A stretch of 43,875 nt of DNA from Staphylococcus simiae. GTDB taxonomy: Bacteria; Bacillota; Bacilli; Staphylococcales; Staphylococcaceae. Below are positions 26,506 to 35,699 of the stretch, piece by piece. The notes beneath the pieces are model-generated. The model had not been told where the DNA came from. It worked only from the letters and a program-made list of their open reading frames with translations, and made no database searches. Position 1 is the first letter of the stretch. The number at the start of each line of letters is the position of its first letter. The position numbers were made by a program, and so were the translations under genes. The stretch spans positions 1-43,875 of the forward strand of contig NZ_PPQR01000086.1 of the NCBI RefSeq assembly GCF_002902085.1, given 5' to 3'.

Positions 26506-26679
26506 CTAAAGAGAAGAAGAATATTTAAAAAGTGTATTTTCAAACCATTCAACAAACGATGACATAAGCTCACAATGATGAAGATAATTATGTAAGATAG
26601 TGCTTAATAGGCGTACAATGCTAGGTTTATTTTTATGGTCAATGATGTTCGAAAGTGTAAATTGATTGTCCTTGTCCAT
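26506..26679 (-). CDS. Possible small ORF or gene remnant, 57 aa, unrecognised
   Basis: A reading frame from ATG at 26679 to TAG at 26506 encodes 57 residues beginning MDKDNQFTLSNIIDH and ending ENTLFKYSSSL. Composition is protein-like (helical, with His, Trp and Cys), and no low complexity is seen. There is no good Shine-Dalgarno before the ATG, and an in-frame TAA lies two codons upstream. It could be a real small gene, the tail of a degraded longer gene, or chance in AT-rich DNA. It occupies most of an otherwise gene-free 340-bp gap. Confidence 0.25.
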   Translation of the reverse strand: MDKDNQFTLSNIIDHKNKPSIVRLLSTILHNYLHHCELMSSFVEWFENTLFKYSSSL

Positions 26680-26733
26680 TACTTAGTTCATCATGAATGA
26701 TAAAATATATCTTCTTAAAAAAACTCAAAATTT

Positions 26734-26772
26734 AAACCGAAGTTTTCACAATCATGTGAAAGCCTCGGTTTT
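26734..26772. terminator. Bidirectional terminator before the MBL-fold gene
   Basis: AAACCGA (26734-26740) pairs with TCGGTTT, and the inner TTTTCACA with TGTGAAA; a T-run follows on the plus strand and an A/T-rich tract on the other. It lies between the PepSY-like gene (plus) and the MBL gene (minus). Confidence 0.75.
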
Positions 26773-26811
26773 TTAATTTTAATATTTCAAAACTTGTACG
26801 CTAAATACTAT

Positions 26812-27642
26812 TTAAATTGGTTCTCTTGTTATATATGATTCAATTGTCTTACCGTCTTGTTCATATTTTACAGCAAAATACTGTTCATCATGATAAAACA
26901 AGAACCAATATTGTTGATAAATAAAATATGGCAAAAGTCTTTCTTTTTCACGAATTGATTGCATTGGATAATCATCATATGATGTTACCCATAACGGATT
27001 AAGATGCGCATGAGTTGGGAAGATGTCACCCATATGTACTGCTTTTTCTCCCTTACTTTCAATCAAAATAATACTATGACCAAAACTATGACCACCAGTA
27101 TGTTGTAATTTAATACCTGGTATAGGTTCAAATGTTTTATCAAATAAGATTAAATTATCATCGTAGTCACCAATATTTTTAGGCCAATACGTAGATTTGC
27201 TACGTAAATTAGGTGCTAAAAATTCATGCCATTCGTCTTGTTGAATGACATGTTTAGCATTTTTAAAAACAGCTTTACCTTCAGTATCAGTAAGACCTGT
27301 GGCATGATCAAAATGCATATGTGTCATCAAAACAAAATCAATATCATCCGTAGTTAAATGATACGACTCTAAATCTTTTTCTATATCACTTTCATAATCA
27401 ACACCGAAGTTTCTAAGTTCTTTATCTGTTAGTTTATGTTGTCCAATACCAGCATCAATAATAATATTATGCTGTTCAGTCTGAATTAAAATCGGATGCG
27501 TAGGTAAATGAATTTGATTACGTTCATTTACTTGATACTTTTTAGACCATAGTGGCTTAGGTACTGGACCAAACATGGCTCCACCGTCTATTTTAGTATT
27601 TCCCCCATTTAAATAATGAATTGTAAAATCCCCTATTTTCAT
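26812..27642 (-). CDS. ytnP: Metallo-beta-lactamase-fold hydrolase (YtnP-like)
   Basis: Cytoplasmic dinuclear-metal hydrolase. The Bacillus homologue YtnP acts as a lactonase on signalling lactones; the substrate here is unknown. The ATG at 27642 (276 aa) has AGGTGA just ahead; an upstream GTG is part of that site. The MBL signature HMHFDHATG is near residues 106-114, with a later metal-ligand His in HTGGHSFGHS and MGDIFPTHAHL supplying the bridging Asp and further His. Gene order with trmB and ytmP matches the Bacillus ytn/ytm region. It is preceded by a STAR-like cluster, which separates it from trmB. Confidence 0.88.
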   Translation of the reverse strand: MKIGDFTIHYLNGGNTKIDGGAMFGPVPKPLWSKKYQVNERNQIHLPTHPILIQTEQHNIIIDAGIGQHKLTDKELRNFGVDYESDIEKDLESYHLTTDDIDFVLMTHMHFDHATGLTDTEGKAVFKNAKHVIQQDEWHEFLAPNLRSKSTYWPKNIGDYDDNLILFDKTFEPIPGIKLQHTGGHSFGHSIILIESKGEKAVHMGDIFPTHAHLNPLWVTSYDDYPMQSIREKERLLPYFIYQQYWFLFYHDEQYFAVKYEQDGKTIESYITREPI

Positions 27643-27803
27643 CGCATTCACCTAATTTCTATTTTTAGTCGGTATTTATAAAATTGAGAGATATTCGTAC
27701 ATATATAAGTGTAACTTTATAATTAATAACCTATTTCAAATTTTATCTGTAGTTACCTTATTATAAATGAAGTTTCTTATTAAAGTACAATTATACGAGT
27801 TAT

Positions 27804-27960
27804 TAGAGCTAGTTAGATTTTTAATCTTTACTAGCTCTTGCCCAGCTTGCACATTATGTAAAAATCCTGTTGATAGAATTTTTCTTTGCTGGGTCCCTTG
27901 CCCAACTTGTGTGTTTGAAAAAACTGGCTAACCAGTTTTTCTCTGTTGGATCCCTACTTC
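27804..27960 (+). repeat. STAR-like repeat cluster 3 (between ytnP and trmB)
   Basis: It opens with a GAGCTAGTTAGATT..AATCTTTACTAGCTC hairpin (the module also tandemly repeated near 14.1 kb). Two units follow: TGCTGGGTCCC (27887-27897) and TGTTGGATCCC (27944-27954), the second preceded by the perfect hairpin AAAAACTGGctaaCCAGTTTTT. Units begin GCCCARCTTG. It is in plus orientation. Confidence 0.85.
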
Positions 27961-28011
27961 AAGATTCTCGGATTTAGAATAATTTTTATTTTAAATTACT
28001 CATTTTTTATG

Positions 28012-28035
28012 TATCAGTCCTAAAAATTAGAGAAC
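28012..28035 (+). repeat. ~24-nt motif at the edge of STAR-like cluster 3
   Basis: TATCAGTCCTAAAAATTAG followed by AGAAC. Similarity to cluster 1 continues between this motif and the STAR units, so motif and STAR cluster form one composite element. It abuts the trmB terminator. Confidence 0.7.
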
Positions 28036-28037
28036 TT

Positions 28038-28079
28038 AAAAAAGCATCTCTATATCATTCATCAATAGAGACACTTTTT
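28038..28079 (-). terminator. trmB terminator
   Basis: On the minus strand an AAAAAGTGTCTCTAT arm (28079-28065) pairs with ATAGAGATGCTTTTT (28052-28038), with one internal mismatch, and ends in a T-run. It starts 27 bp past the trmB stop. Confidence 0.85.
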
Positions 28080-28105
28080 CAAATTATTATATTTTATTTT
28101 AACTA

Positions 28106-28747
28106 TCATTGATGATGGAATTTAGCTTCCATACGATAAATTCTAGATCCTTTTTGAGAAAACTTTTGCTCATACTCAGTCAAAATATTACTGCCATCGT
28201 CTTCTTCATGAAGATTTAAATTTATTTTAGTAAAATACATTCCAAATTGAGACATACTTTCTAAACTGTAAGCGAACAATCCTCTGTTATCTGTTTTGAA
28301 ATGTATTGCTCCATCTTCTGCTAATATTTGCTTATATAATGCTAAAAATGTTTGATAAGTTAATCGTCTTTTAGTATGACGTTTTTTAGGCCAAGGATCT
28401 GAAAAATTTAAGTAAATACGGCAAACTTCTTCGGGTTTAAAGTATTCATTAAGTTCTATTGCATCATTACAAATCATTTTCAAATTTGTTAACTGTAATT
28501 CTTTCACTTTATCTAATACTTTATACATGACACTTTTTTCACGTTCAATAGAAACATAATTTATATTTGGATTTTGTTGGGCTAAAGTCGTTATAAATTG
28601 TCCCATACCTGAGCCAATTTCAATATGAATGGGTTGTACTTTGTCAAACCAATCAGACATTTTTCCTGCATGTTGACCATCTAAATCTACTAAATCAGGA
28701 TGATCTTTTAAATAATCTTCGGCCCATGGTTTGTATCGAACTCGCAT
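28106..28747 (-). CDS. trmB: tRNA (guanine-N7-)-methyltransferase
   Basis: SAM-dependent methylation of G46 in the variable loop of many tRNAs. It has 213 aa, the usual bacterial length. The SAM-binding loop is [11 protein letters not shown] (about residues 40-50); the family signature [17 protein letters not shown] is near 112-128, followed by HFKTDN. It starts with ATG at 28747. It lies 12 bp after ytmP and is presumably in one message with it, the same pairing as in Bacillus. Confidence 0.97.
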   Translation of the reverse strand: MRVRYKPWAEDYLKDHPDLVDLDGQHAGKMSDWFDKVQPIHIEIGSGMGQFITTLAQQNPNINYVSIEREKSVMYKVLDKVKELQLTNLKMICNDAIELNEYFKPEEVCRIYLNFSDPWPKKRHTKRRLTYQTFLALYKQILAEDGAIHFKTDNRGLFAYSLESMSQFGMYFTKINLNLHEEDDGSNILTEYEQKFSQKGSRIYRMEAKFHHQ

Positions 28748-28759
28748 TGTTAATTCTCC

Positions 28760-29551
28760 TTAAATAAACATGTTACTTGTCATTACTTCATTTAAGAATT
28801 TCAGCCAAGTATTCATATCTTTATATCTCTTCTGCTCTTCATACCATTGAACAAGACCTATTGATTGTATAACCGTATACCATTTCATACGTTTATTCAA
28901 ATTCAAACTTTCTTCCACACCATAAGTTTCAAACCATGATGACCATTGCTGTTCGGGAACGTAGTTGTATAGCAGCATACCTATATCAATTGCTGGATCT
29001 GCAATCATTGCGCCTTCCCAATCTACTAAAAATAATTCATCTCTGTCAGATAATAACCAATTATTATGATTAACATCACCATGAACTACAGTGAAAAATC
29101 GTGGATCTAGACTTGGCATATGGTCTTCTAAATATGTTAACGCTTTTCTAACAGTATGATGCGTTAGTACTTCTCTAGACAATGATGCATTAATTTTATT
29201 AAGCATAATTTCTGGTGTTATAGGTTCCATTTCCATACGTTTTAACATATTCAATAATGGTCTAGAACTATGAATTTTCTTTAATAAATGTGCCACTCTA
29301 GCTTGTTTCATTTCATTTAAGTTTAATTCACGACCATTTTTCCAATGTTGTGCCGTTACAACTTCACCTGTTTCAATACGTTTTGTCCAAACTAATTTTG
29401 GGACAATACCTTCAGCAGATAAAGCAGCAATAAATGGATTTGAATTTCGTTTTAGAAATAACTTTTGACCATCTTGTTCAGCCATATACGCTTCACCAGA
29501 TGCACCACCCGCAGAATCAAGTGTCCATCCTAATTGATAAAACTGCTCCAA
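28760..29551 (-). CDS. ytmP: YtmP-type aminoglycoside-phosphotransferase-fold kinase
   Basis: A 263-aa kinase-like protein of the APH/choline-kinase fold; the substrate is unknown. The catalytic loop VHGDVNHNNWLL and the metal-binding DWEGAMIADPAID are intact, so it is probably active. I chose the TTG at 29551 because GTGAGGTGA lies about 6 bases upstream and the protein then begins LEQFYQLGW, as I recall the family to begin; the longer frame to 29602 crosses a hairpin (29579-29609). It is paired with trmB, 12 bp downstream, which has led others to suspect a link to tRNA or translation; the sequence itself does not show that. Confidence 0.88.
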   Translation of the reverse strand: MEQFYQLGWTLDSAGGASGEAYMAEQDGQKLFLKRNSNPFIAALSAEGIVPKLVWTKRIETGEVVTAQHWKNGRELNLNEMKQARVAHLLKKIHSSRPLLNMLKRMEMEPITPEIMLNKINASLSREVLTHHTVRKALTYLEDHMPSLDPRFFTVVHGDVNHNNWLLSDRDELFLVDWEGAMIADPAIDIGMLLYNYVPEQQWSSWFETYGVEESLNLNKRMKWYTVIQSIGLVQWYEEQKRYKDMNTWLKFLNEVMTSNMFI

Positions 29552-29578
29552 CTCGTTCACCTCACTTTCAATTAGAAA

Positions 29579-29609
29579 ATGGCTCCAGAAATATGTTTTC
29601 AAGAGCCAT
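29579..29609 (-). terminator. Hairpin just upstream of ytmP
   Basis: ATGGCTCC (29579-29586) pairs with AGAGCCAT (29602-29609) with one mismatch, followed by ATTTTCT on the minus strand. It sits 28 bp before the ytmP start and about 300 bp past the dat stop. It may end the pepV-dat transcript or attenuate ytmP. Confidence 0.55.
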
Positions 29610-29906
29610 ATATTCTAATTTATAACGCAGTATAACTACTTGTTATACTAGTATTTAGATTTATTTTAGATAAACCTTAACGTTCTTTGTAAAATATGAT
29701 TAATGGTTACCATATTTATAACTCATAGAAAATTTTATAATTTTTACGTTGATATTTCAACTGAAAATGAGAAACAAAATGTCACTTTTTACTAATAACC
29801 ATTGGTTAATAAACGTTTTTTAGATTCGATATAAATTATAACATAATTAACTTACGATAGTTGATAAATTTATGAATTTAAGTTGAAAATTTTAATGATT
29901 ACTAAA
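29610..29906. other. Gap between dat and ytmP
   Basis: About 300 AT-rich bases. I see no gene, strong promoter or repeat here. A short run resembling one near 32317 (ATTGGTTARTAAACGT) is within chance expectation. Confidence 0.5.
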
Positions 29907-30755
29907 TTAAATACTACGAGTTGCGATTGCTTTATCAAAACCTTGTTGTAATTTTCGTGTGATAGGTCCAACTTGACCATCATTTACAACTTCTCCATCT
30001 AATTTAATAACTGGTGTGACTTCTGCTGACGTACTAGATACAATAATTTCATCTGCATTTTTTAAGAAATCAACAGTAAAAGCCTCTTCTTTAAAAGGAA
30101 TTTCGTAATCATCAGCAATATCTTTAATTACTCTACGCGTAATACCATTAAGTATAAAATTATTAACTGGATGAGTATAAATTACACCATCTTTAATAGC
30201 ATAAGCGTTACTAGATGAACCTTCAGTTACAGTTTCACCACGATGTTGAATTGCTTCAACAGCATTATATTTCACTGCATATTCTTTTGCTAAAACATTA
30301 CCTAGTAAATTTAAACTTTTAATATCACAACGTAACCATCTGATGTCTTCTACAGTTACTGCATTAACTCCATTTTCTAAGTGATCAAATGGACGGTCAT
30401 AGCTTTTAGTATATGCTACGATAGCTGCATCAACTGCTGGTGTTGGGAAATTATGATTTCTTTCAGCTACACCTCGTGTTGCTTGGATATAAATGGCACC
30501 ATTGTTAATGTTATTGATGTCGACTAATTTTCTTGATAATTCAATAAGTTGGTCAATATCATAATTTAAATCTAAACCAATTTCTCCAGCACTACGTAAA
30601 AATCTTTCATAATGTTCAGTTACAGTGAATAATTTCCCATTATAAACTCTAATATATTCATATATACCATCACCAAACACGTAACCTCTATCGTTGTATG
30701 ATACTTTTGCATCATCTGCAGCTACAAATTCACCATTAAAAAATACTTTTTCCAT
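29907..30755 (-). CDS. dat: D-alanine aminotransferase
   Basis: PLP-dependent class IV aminotransferase interconverting D-alanine plus 2-oxoglutarate with pyruvate plus D-glutamate. It supplies D-glutamate (and D-alanine) for peptidoglycan. It has 282 aa, the S. aureus Dat length. The PLP lysine is K146 in [14 protein letters not shown]. Other family segments are [16 protein letters not shown] (20-35), AIYIQATRG (87-95) and [10 protein letters not shown]. It lies 3 bp after the pepV stop, so the two are translationally coupled. The expected ATG at 30755 has a weak GGAG-type site formed by the end of pepV. Confidence 0.97.
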   Translation of the reverse strand: MEKVFFNGEFVAADDAKVSYNDRGYVFGDGIYEYIRVYNGKLFTVTEHYERFLRSAGEIGLDLNYDIDQLIELSRKLVDINNINNGAIYIQATRGVAERNHNFPTPAVDAAIVAYTKSYDRPFDHLENGVNAVTVEDIRWLRCDIKSLNLLGNVLAKEYAVKYNAVEAIQHRGETVTEGSSSNAYAIKDGVIYTHPVNNFILNGITRRVIKDIADDYEIPFKEEAFTVDFLKNADEIIVSSTSAEVTPVIKLDGEVVNDGQVGPITRKLQQGFDKAIATRSI

Positions 30756-30758
30756 ATA

Positions 30759-32168
30759 TCATTCCTCCACGCATAAAGCATATATAGCTTCTAAATAAAT
30801 ACTTGTTGCATTAAATAATTGTTTCTTAGTGATATATTCATTTTTCTGATGCATTAAGTCTTCAGAATCACTAAACATGGCACCAAAAGCTACCCCTTTA
30901 TCTAAATTTCTAGCATATGTACCGCCACCTATAGTATATGGTTCAGTCATATCGTTTGTTTGATTTCTATATGTTTGCACCAATGTTTGAACAAATGGAT
31001 CATTTTTATCAACATAATGAGGAACTTGAACTTTGCCAATTTCAATTTTGAAACCATCATGATCAATTTCTGATTTAAATCTTTCCATAGCTTTGTCAAA
31101 GTCAAATCCTTCAGGATATCTTAAATTAACTCCAAAACGTCCACCTTGTTCGTTATCGTAATTGATAATACCGATGTTTGTTGTAACGTCACCCATGACG
31201 TCAGTATGGAATTTCATACCCATCTTTTCACCAAAATTAGAATCATATAAATAACGATTACTGAATGCGACAAATGATTGGGCATTATTATCTAAATTAA
31301 GAGAAGATAAGAATTTTAGTAAATGTAAACCAGCATTAACACCAATAGAAGGATCCATACCATGAACAGCTTTTCCTTCAACAGTTAATACTAAAATGCC
31401 ACTATCTACTAAACTTTCACCTTGTAGTTGATTTTGTTCTAAGAAATATTCGAAATCTTGAATAACATCAGTCATATTTTCTTTAACCAATACTCTTGCT
31501 TCAGCATGGTCTGGAACCATATTGTATCTTTCTCCTGATGTAAATGATTGAAGTTCATAATCTGGTTCATCTTTATCATCAACTATTGAATGTTGCACTA
31601 AATCAAACGTTGTAATACCTTTTTCACCATGGATTACTGGAAATTCTGCATCAGGAGCAAAACCTAATGCTGGCATTTCTTCAGTTTGGAAATAACGTTC
31701 AGTACATTTCCAATCAGATTCTTCATCTGTACCAATAATAATATGTATACGTTTTTTCCAATCAACTTTCATATCTTCTAAAATTTTAATAGCATAATAT
31801 GCAGCAATCGTTGGCCCTTTGTCATCTAATGTTCCTCTAGCAATAATGGCATTATCAGTTTCAACTGGTTCAAATGGATCACTATCCCAACCTTCGCCTG
31901 CTGGCACAACATCGACATGACAAAGAATACCTAATACATCTTCACCTTTACCTGCCTCAATTCTTCCCGCAATATGGTCAACATCATAAGTTGCAAAACC
32001 ATCTCTTTGTGCAATTTCATACATATAATCTAATGCTTCACGAGGTCCAGGTCCGACTGGTGTTTCTGTTGATGCTTTAGAGTCATCTCTCACACTTTCA
32101 ATTGATAACAACCCTTTTAAGTCATTAATAATTTGGTCTTCATACTGTTGAACCTTTTCTTTCCACAT
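30759..32168 (-). CDS. pepV: Dipeptidase PepV (M20 family)
   Basis: Zinc dipeptidase of the M20 family, 469 aa, cytoplasmic. Metal-binding segments are visible: [15 protein letters not shown] (about residues 82-96), [10 protein letters not shown] (bridging Asp, about 113-122), [10 protein letters not shown] (catalytic Glu pair) and [15 protein letters not shown]; the last His lies near the C-terminus. It may recycle dipeptides from growth media or from wall turnover. Coupling to dat suggests D-amino-acid-containing substrates, which is an inference. It begins ATGTGG at 32168 after AGGAAG, with somewhat long spacing. Confidence 0.96.
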   Translation of the reverse strand: MWKEKVQQYEDQIINDLKGLLSIESVRDDSKASTETPVGPGPREALDYMYEIAQRDGFATYDVDHIAGRIEAGKGEDVLGILCHVDVVPAGEGWDSDPFEPVETDNAIIARGTLDDKGPTIAAYYAIKILEDMKVDWKKRIHIIIGTDEESDWKCTERYFQTEEMPALGFAPDAEFPVIHGEKGITTFDLVQHSIVDDKDEPDYELQSFTSGERYNMVPDHAEARVLVKENMTDVIQDFEYFLEQNQLQGESLVDSGILVLTVEGKAVHGMDPSIGVNAGLHLLKFLSSLNLDNNAQSFVAFSNRYLYDSNFGEKMGMKFHTDVMGDVTTNIGIINYDNEQGGRFGVNLRYPEGFDFDKAMERFKSEIDHDGFKIEIGKVQVPHYVDKNDPFVQTLVQTYRNQTNDMTEPYTIGGGTYARNLDKGVAFGAMFSDSEDLMHQKNEYITKKQLFNATSIYLEAIYALCVEE

Positions 32169-32470
32169 TCGAAATCGACTTCCTTTATCTATAAGTTAAA
32201 TACTATTTTACCTGAATTAAGATAAAAACTACAATAAGATGTCAGAAAATAATAAAAATATCTCGCATTTATCGCTAAGCTTAATTAAACATTGTTAAAT
32301 TTTTAAAATACATACTATTGGTTAGTAAACGTATAACATATATATTTTCATTTAAAATATGAACTATTAATCCTATTGAGAATAGCAAACAGGAATACAA
32401 GTTAGTATAAGCTGAAGTGTTAGGTAATTAAAACTGACAGTCCATTTTGCTATCTAATCAAAATAAAAAA
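32169..32470. other. Gap upstream of pepV
   Basis: About 300 AT-rich bases between the pepV start and the terminator of the small YtxH-like gene. It presumably holds the pepV-dat promoter, but no hexamer pair stands out. No ORF or repeat was recognised. Confidence 0.45.
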
Positions 32471-32501
32471 GCTAACAAGTAGTATCACTACTCGCCAGCT
32501 A
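32471..32501 (-). terminator. Terminator of the small YtxH-like gene
   Basis: On the minus strand AGCTGGCGAGTAGT pairs with ACTACTTGTTAGCT (two mismatches) and is followed by TTTTTTATTTT. It lies 14 bp past the stop at 32515 and ends the murJ-rsuA-ytxH-like transcript. Confidence 0.85.
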
Positions 32502-32514
32502 TAATCTTAAAATA

Positions 32515-32937
32515 TTATTTATTATTCGGTGTTGCGTTTTTATTGTTTTTTAAATCTTCTTCAGTAACAACTCTTAAGTTGTTGTTTGCAGTCGCGCCAC
32601 CTTCATCATCAAATTTACCTTCTTCAACTCGATCCGCTTCTGGGTTATCTAAATTAGTAAATTTTGATTTTTCTTCTTCTAAAAATGCTTTTGGATCATT
32701 TTTTAATCGCTCTGCGTAATCTTTAGGATTATTTTTTACTTCTTTAAGTGTTTCATTAGCAATTGATCCTAATTGACTAGCTTTATCTTTAGCATTATTT
32801 TTATATGATTCAGGATTTTGCTTATATTTATTATATTCAGCTTTTAGTTTTTCACGACTATCTTTACGTGATAATAATACTGCAACAGTTGCAGCTCCAA
32901 TACCTAATACTGCTCTACATAAATTTCCTTTTGCCAT
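32515..32937 (-). CDS. Small YtxH-like protein
   Basis: A 140-aa protein with a short hydrophobic N-terminal segment (about residues 8-22, AVLGIGAATVAVLLS) typical of the YtxH/GvpP group, then a helical, charged, soluble region with KNNAKDKASQLGSIANETLKEV and repeated NPK-D/E steps (NNPKDYAERLKNDPKAF), and an acidic, Asn-rich tail. The role is unknown; YtxH proteins are stress-linked in Bacillus. It is 16 bp after rsuA, with ribosome site AAGGGAG, and it is a second YtxH-type protein in this window, unrelated in its tail to the one at 16141. Confidence 0.85.
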   Translation of the reverse strand: MAKGNLCRAVLGIGAATVAVLLSRKDSREKLKAEYNKYKQNPESYKNNAKDKASQLGSIANETLKEVKNNPKDYAERLKNDPKAFLEEEKSKFTNLDNPEADRVEEGKFDDEGGATANNNLRVVTEEDLKNNKNATPNNK

Positions 32938-32953
32938 AGTAAAATCTCCCTTT

Positions 32954-33646
32954 TTATAAATTTAACTGTTCAAAATCTGTTTTAGTTAAGAGACGATATT
33001 GCCCTAATTCTAAATTACTATCTAATTCTAAGTTAGCAATTTTGATTCTTCTAAGTTCTAATACCTCATTTTCTATACTATGAAACATCCTTTTAACTTG
33101 ATGATATTTCCCTTCGTATATAGTTACTTTAGACGTAACATCATCAATAATCTCTAATATTGCTGGTTTAACTCGGCCATCAGATAATTCTACACCTTGT
33201 TCAAATTTAACAATATCAGAAGACTTTATAGGTTTATCGGAGATTACTTCATATGTCTTAGGTACGTGCTTTTGTGGACTCATTAATTTATGATTAAATT
33301 CCCCATCATTCGTTATTAATAAAAGTCCTTCTGTATCTTTGTCTAATCTACCTACTGGAAAAATATTCAGATGTTGATACTCTGGAACTAAGTCAATCAC
33401 CGTTCTATGCACAGAATCTTCAGTTGCTGAAACATAGTTTTTAGGTTTATTGAGCATAATATAAACATTAGCCACATAGTCGATGACTTGACCATTAACT
33501 TTAACTGTATCTTCTTCTGGAATGATATGTGCTTTAGGTAATTTAATTACTTGATCGTTGACCGTTACGTTACCTTTTTTCAATAATTGCTTAACTTCGT
33601 TCCTCGTTCCATAGCCCATATTCGCTAAAAATTTATCTATTCTCAT
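32954..33646 (-). CDS. rsuA: RsuA/RluB-family pseudouridine synthase
   Basis: Makes pseudouridine in ribosomal RNA. It has 230 aa: an N-terminal S4 domain (residues 1-60, MRIDKFLANMGYGTRNEVKQL) and a catalytic domain whose key Asp lies in GRLDKDTEGLLLITND (about residues 98-113), with KTYEV and EGKYHQVKRM as further family motifs. The choice between 16S U516 (RsuA) and 23S (RluB-type) targets cannot be made by eye; length and the staphylococcal name favour RsuA. The start codon overlaps the murJ stop by 4 bases (ATGA), so translation is coupled. Confidence 0.93.
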   Translation of the reverse strand: MRIDKFLANMGYGTRNEVKQLLKKGNVTVNDQVIKLPKAHIIPEEDTVKVNGQVIDYVANVYIMLNKPKNYVSATEDSVHRTVIDLVPEYQHLNIFPVGRLDKDTEGLLLITNDGEFNHKLMSPQKHVPKTYEVISDKPIKSSDIVKFEQGVELSDGRVKPAILEIIDDVTSKVTIYEGKYHQVKRMFHSIENEVLELRRIKIANLELDSNLELGQYRLLTKTDFEQLNL

Positions 33647-35304
33647 CGTAAAAATTTAATCTTTCTTCTTAATTTTTCAGGAATTTCACCTAAAAACTCA
33701 TCAGCAAAACGTGTCTTGATGGTAATCGTTCCATAAATGATAACACCAACAAACACACCTAGAATAATGATGATTAAATAATTTAATTTAGATGGTTGTA
33801 AGAATAAGTTTAAAATATAGAATACTGCTTCTACACCTATCATCATAATAAATGAATATAAGAAAATTTTAGCAAATTGTATCCAACTTTCGGTAAATTT
33901 GAATTTCGCATATTTTTTAAGGATGATAAAATTACAACCAATTGCAAATATTAAAGCGATGCTTGTACTTAATACTGCACCTGGTGTGTGGAATAACATA
34001 ATTAATGGATAGTTTAACGCTAATTTAATTACGACTGACGCTAAAATAACATAAACTGTTAATTTTTGTTTGTCTATGCCTTGTAACATTGATGCTGTAA
34101 CACTTAATAAAGAAATTAAAATTGCTACAGGAGCGTAGAAGAATAACAAACGACTGCCATCATGGTTAGGATCATGACCTAAGACAATTGGATCATATCC
34201 ATAGAAAACAGTGAATAGTGGTTGCGCTAACGCCATAATTCCAATACTAGCTGGTACAGTAATAAACATTAAAACACCAATAGACGTTCTAATTTGTCTA
34301 TGCATTTCATCTAAACGACCTTCTTCATATGTCTTAGTAATAAATGGTATTAAGCTAACTGCAAAACCAGCACTTAATGATGTTGGAATCATAACAATTT
34401 TATTTGTTGACATATTTAGCATATTAAAGAAGATATCTTGTAATTGAGATGGCACGCCTACTAACGACAAAGCACCATTATGGGTAAATTGGTCTACTAA
34501 ATTAAATAATGGATAATTTAAACTAACAATAACAAATGGAATGCTATATGCAATAATCTCTTTATACATTTTGCCATAAGAAACATCTATATCAGTTACA
34601 TCTGATTTAACCATTCTATCAATGTTGTGTTTCCTCTTTCTCCAGTAATACCATAGAGTAAAAATTCCTCCTATCGCACCGACTGCTGCAGCAAATGTTG
34701 CTATACCATTGGCTAATAATATTGAACCATCAAAAACATTTAATACTAGATAACTACCGATAAGTATAAATAGTACACGTGCGATTTGTTCTGTAACTTC
34801 AGAAACTGCTGTCGGTCCCATTGATTTATAACCTTGGAATATACCACGCCAAGTTGCTAAGACCGGAATAAATATTACAACCATACTTATAATACGAATA
34901 ATCCAAGTAATATCTTGTACTGACCAACCATTTTTATCATGAACACTTCTTGATAAAGTTAATTCTGAAATAAATGGCGCTAAAAAGTACAATACTAAAA
35001 ATCCGAGTACACCTGTAATACTCATCACAATAAAACTTGATTTATAAAATTTCTGACTGACTTTATAAGCTCCAATTGCATTATATTTTGCGACATATTT
35101 AGAAGCAGCTAATGGAACTCCCGCTGTAGCTATAGCAATAGCGATATTATATGGCGCATAAGCGTATGTGAAAGGAGCCATATTTTCTTGTCCACCGATT
35201 AAATAGTTAAACGGTATAATAAATAGAACTCCTAAGACCTTAGTAATTAATATACTAATCGTAATTAAAAAGGTCCCACGTACCATTTCTTTACTTTCAC
35301 TCAT
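33643..35304 (-). CDS. murJ: Lipid II flippase MurJ (YtgP-type, MVF/MOP superfamily)
   Basis: Integral membrane transporter that flips lipid II to the outer leaflet for glycan polymerisation. It has 553 aa from ATG at 35304, which follows ATAGGGAG; the frame to 35334 is leader. About fourteen transmembrane segments alternate with short loops. Family features include the N-terminal KEMVRGTFLITISILITKVLG with the early Arg, and conserved charged residues in helices (for example EVTEQIAR). From memory it corresponds to S. aureus SAV1754, shown to be the essential MurJ. It heads a murJ-rsuA-ytxH-like operon. With sgtA, dat and murC it makes this window rich in wall genes. Confidence 0.93.
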   Translation of the reverse strand: MSESKEMVRGTFLITISILITKVLGVLFIIPFNYLIGGQENMAPFTYAYAPYNIAIAIATAGVPLAASKYVAKYNAIGAYKVSQKFYKSSFIVMSITGVLGFLVLYFLAPFISELTLSRSVHDKNGWSVQDITWIIRIISMVVIFIPVLATWRGIFQGYKSMGPTAVSEVTEQIARVLFILIGSYLVLNVFDGSILLANGIATFAAAVGAIGGIFTLWYYWRKRKHNIDRMVKSDVTDIDVSYGKMYKEIIAYSIPFVIVSLNYPLFNLVDQFTHNGALSLVGVPSQLQDIFFNMLNMSTNKIVMIPTSLSAGFAVSLIPFITKTYEEGRLDEMHRQIRTSIGVLMFITVPASIGIMALAQPLFTVFYGYDPIVLGHDPNHDGSRLLFFYAPVAILISLLSVTASMLQGIDKQKLTVYVILASVVIKLALNYPLIMLFHTPGAVLSTSIALIFAIGCNFIILKKYAKFKFTESWIQFAKIFLYSFIMMIGVEAVFYILNLFLQPSKLNYLIIIILGVFVGVIIYGTITIKTRFADEFLGEIPEKLRRKIKFLR

Positions 35305-35699
35305 TACGTATCTCCCTATCTCATATTTATTCAAATTTTATGATAAAATATCTAAATCTTTGTTGTCAGTTGTTTTATTATGGACGAATCATAAAATTTT
35401 ATATACTTACTCATTATTCAATGCTATATCATAACAATTTCTTTGCTATCTGTCATTGAATTATAAAGTGATCACTTTAATTTAAGCATACTTTTAATGC
35501 TATTATACTATTAAAGAATATAATTGTATGCTTTAATCTTATTACTTGAATGAAAAATATTATTATTTTAAAAATGTACTTCATATATTAAGGTATCATT
35601 ATAGAGATATTGTAATCCTTTGGCATCATTTTAAACAACCAAAGTCATAATAAATTTTAGACAAACACCAAGTCTTTCAAATTCTGGAGGGAATTAATT
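35305..35699. promoter_or_regulatory. Divergent intergenic region of murJ and the flavoprotein gene, with 16-bp palindrome
   Basis: TAAAGTGATCACTTTA (35464-35479) is a perfect 16-bp palindrome, about 160 bp before murJ and 220 bp before the plus-strand gene. A minus-strand TATAAT (35465-35460) overlaps it, and a plus-strand TATACT lies at 35504-35509, both with poor -35s. It is a plausible operator; the protein is unknown. No ORF is seen here. Confidence 0.5.

Noticed and set aside
29801..32332. Shared 16-mer ATTGGTTARTAAACGT at 29801 and 32317, both near pepV-dat
   Set aside because: With one mismatch in AT-rich DNA of this size such pairs are expected by chance; no further copy or symmetry.
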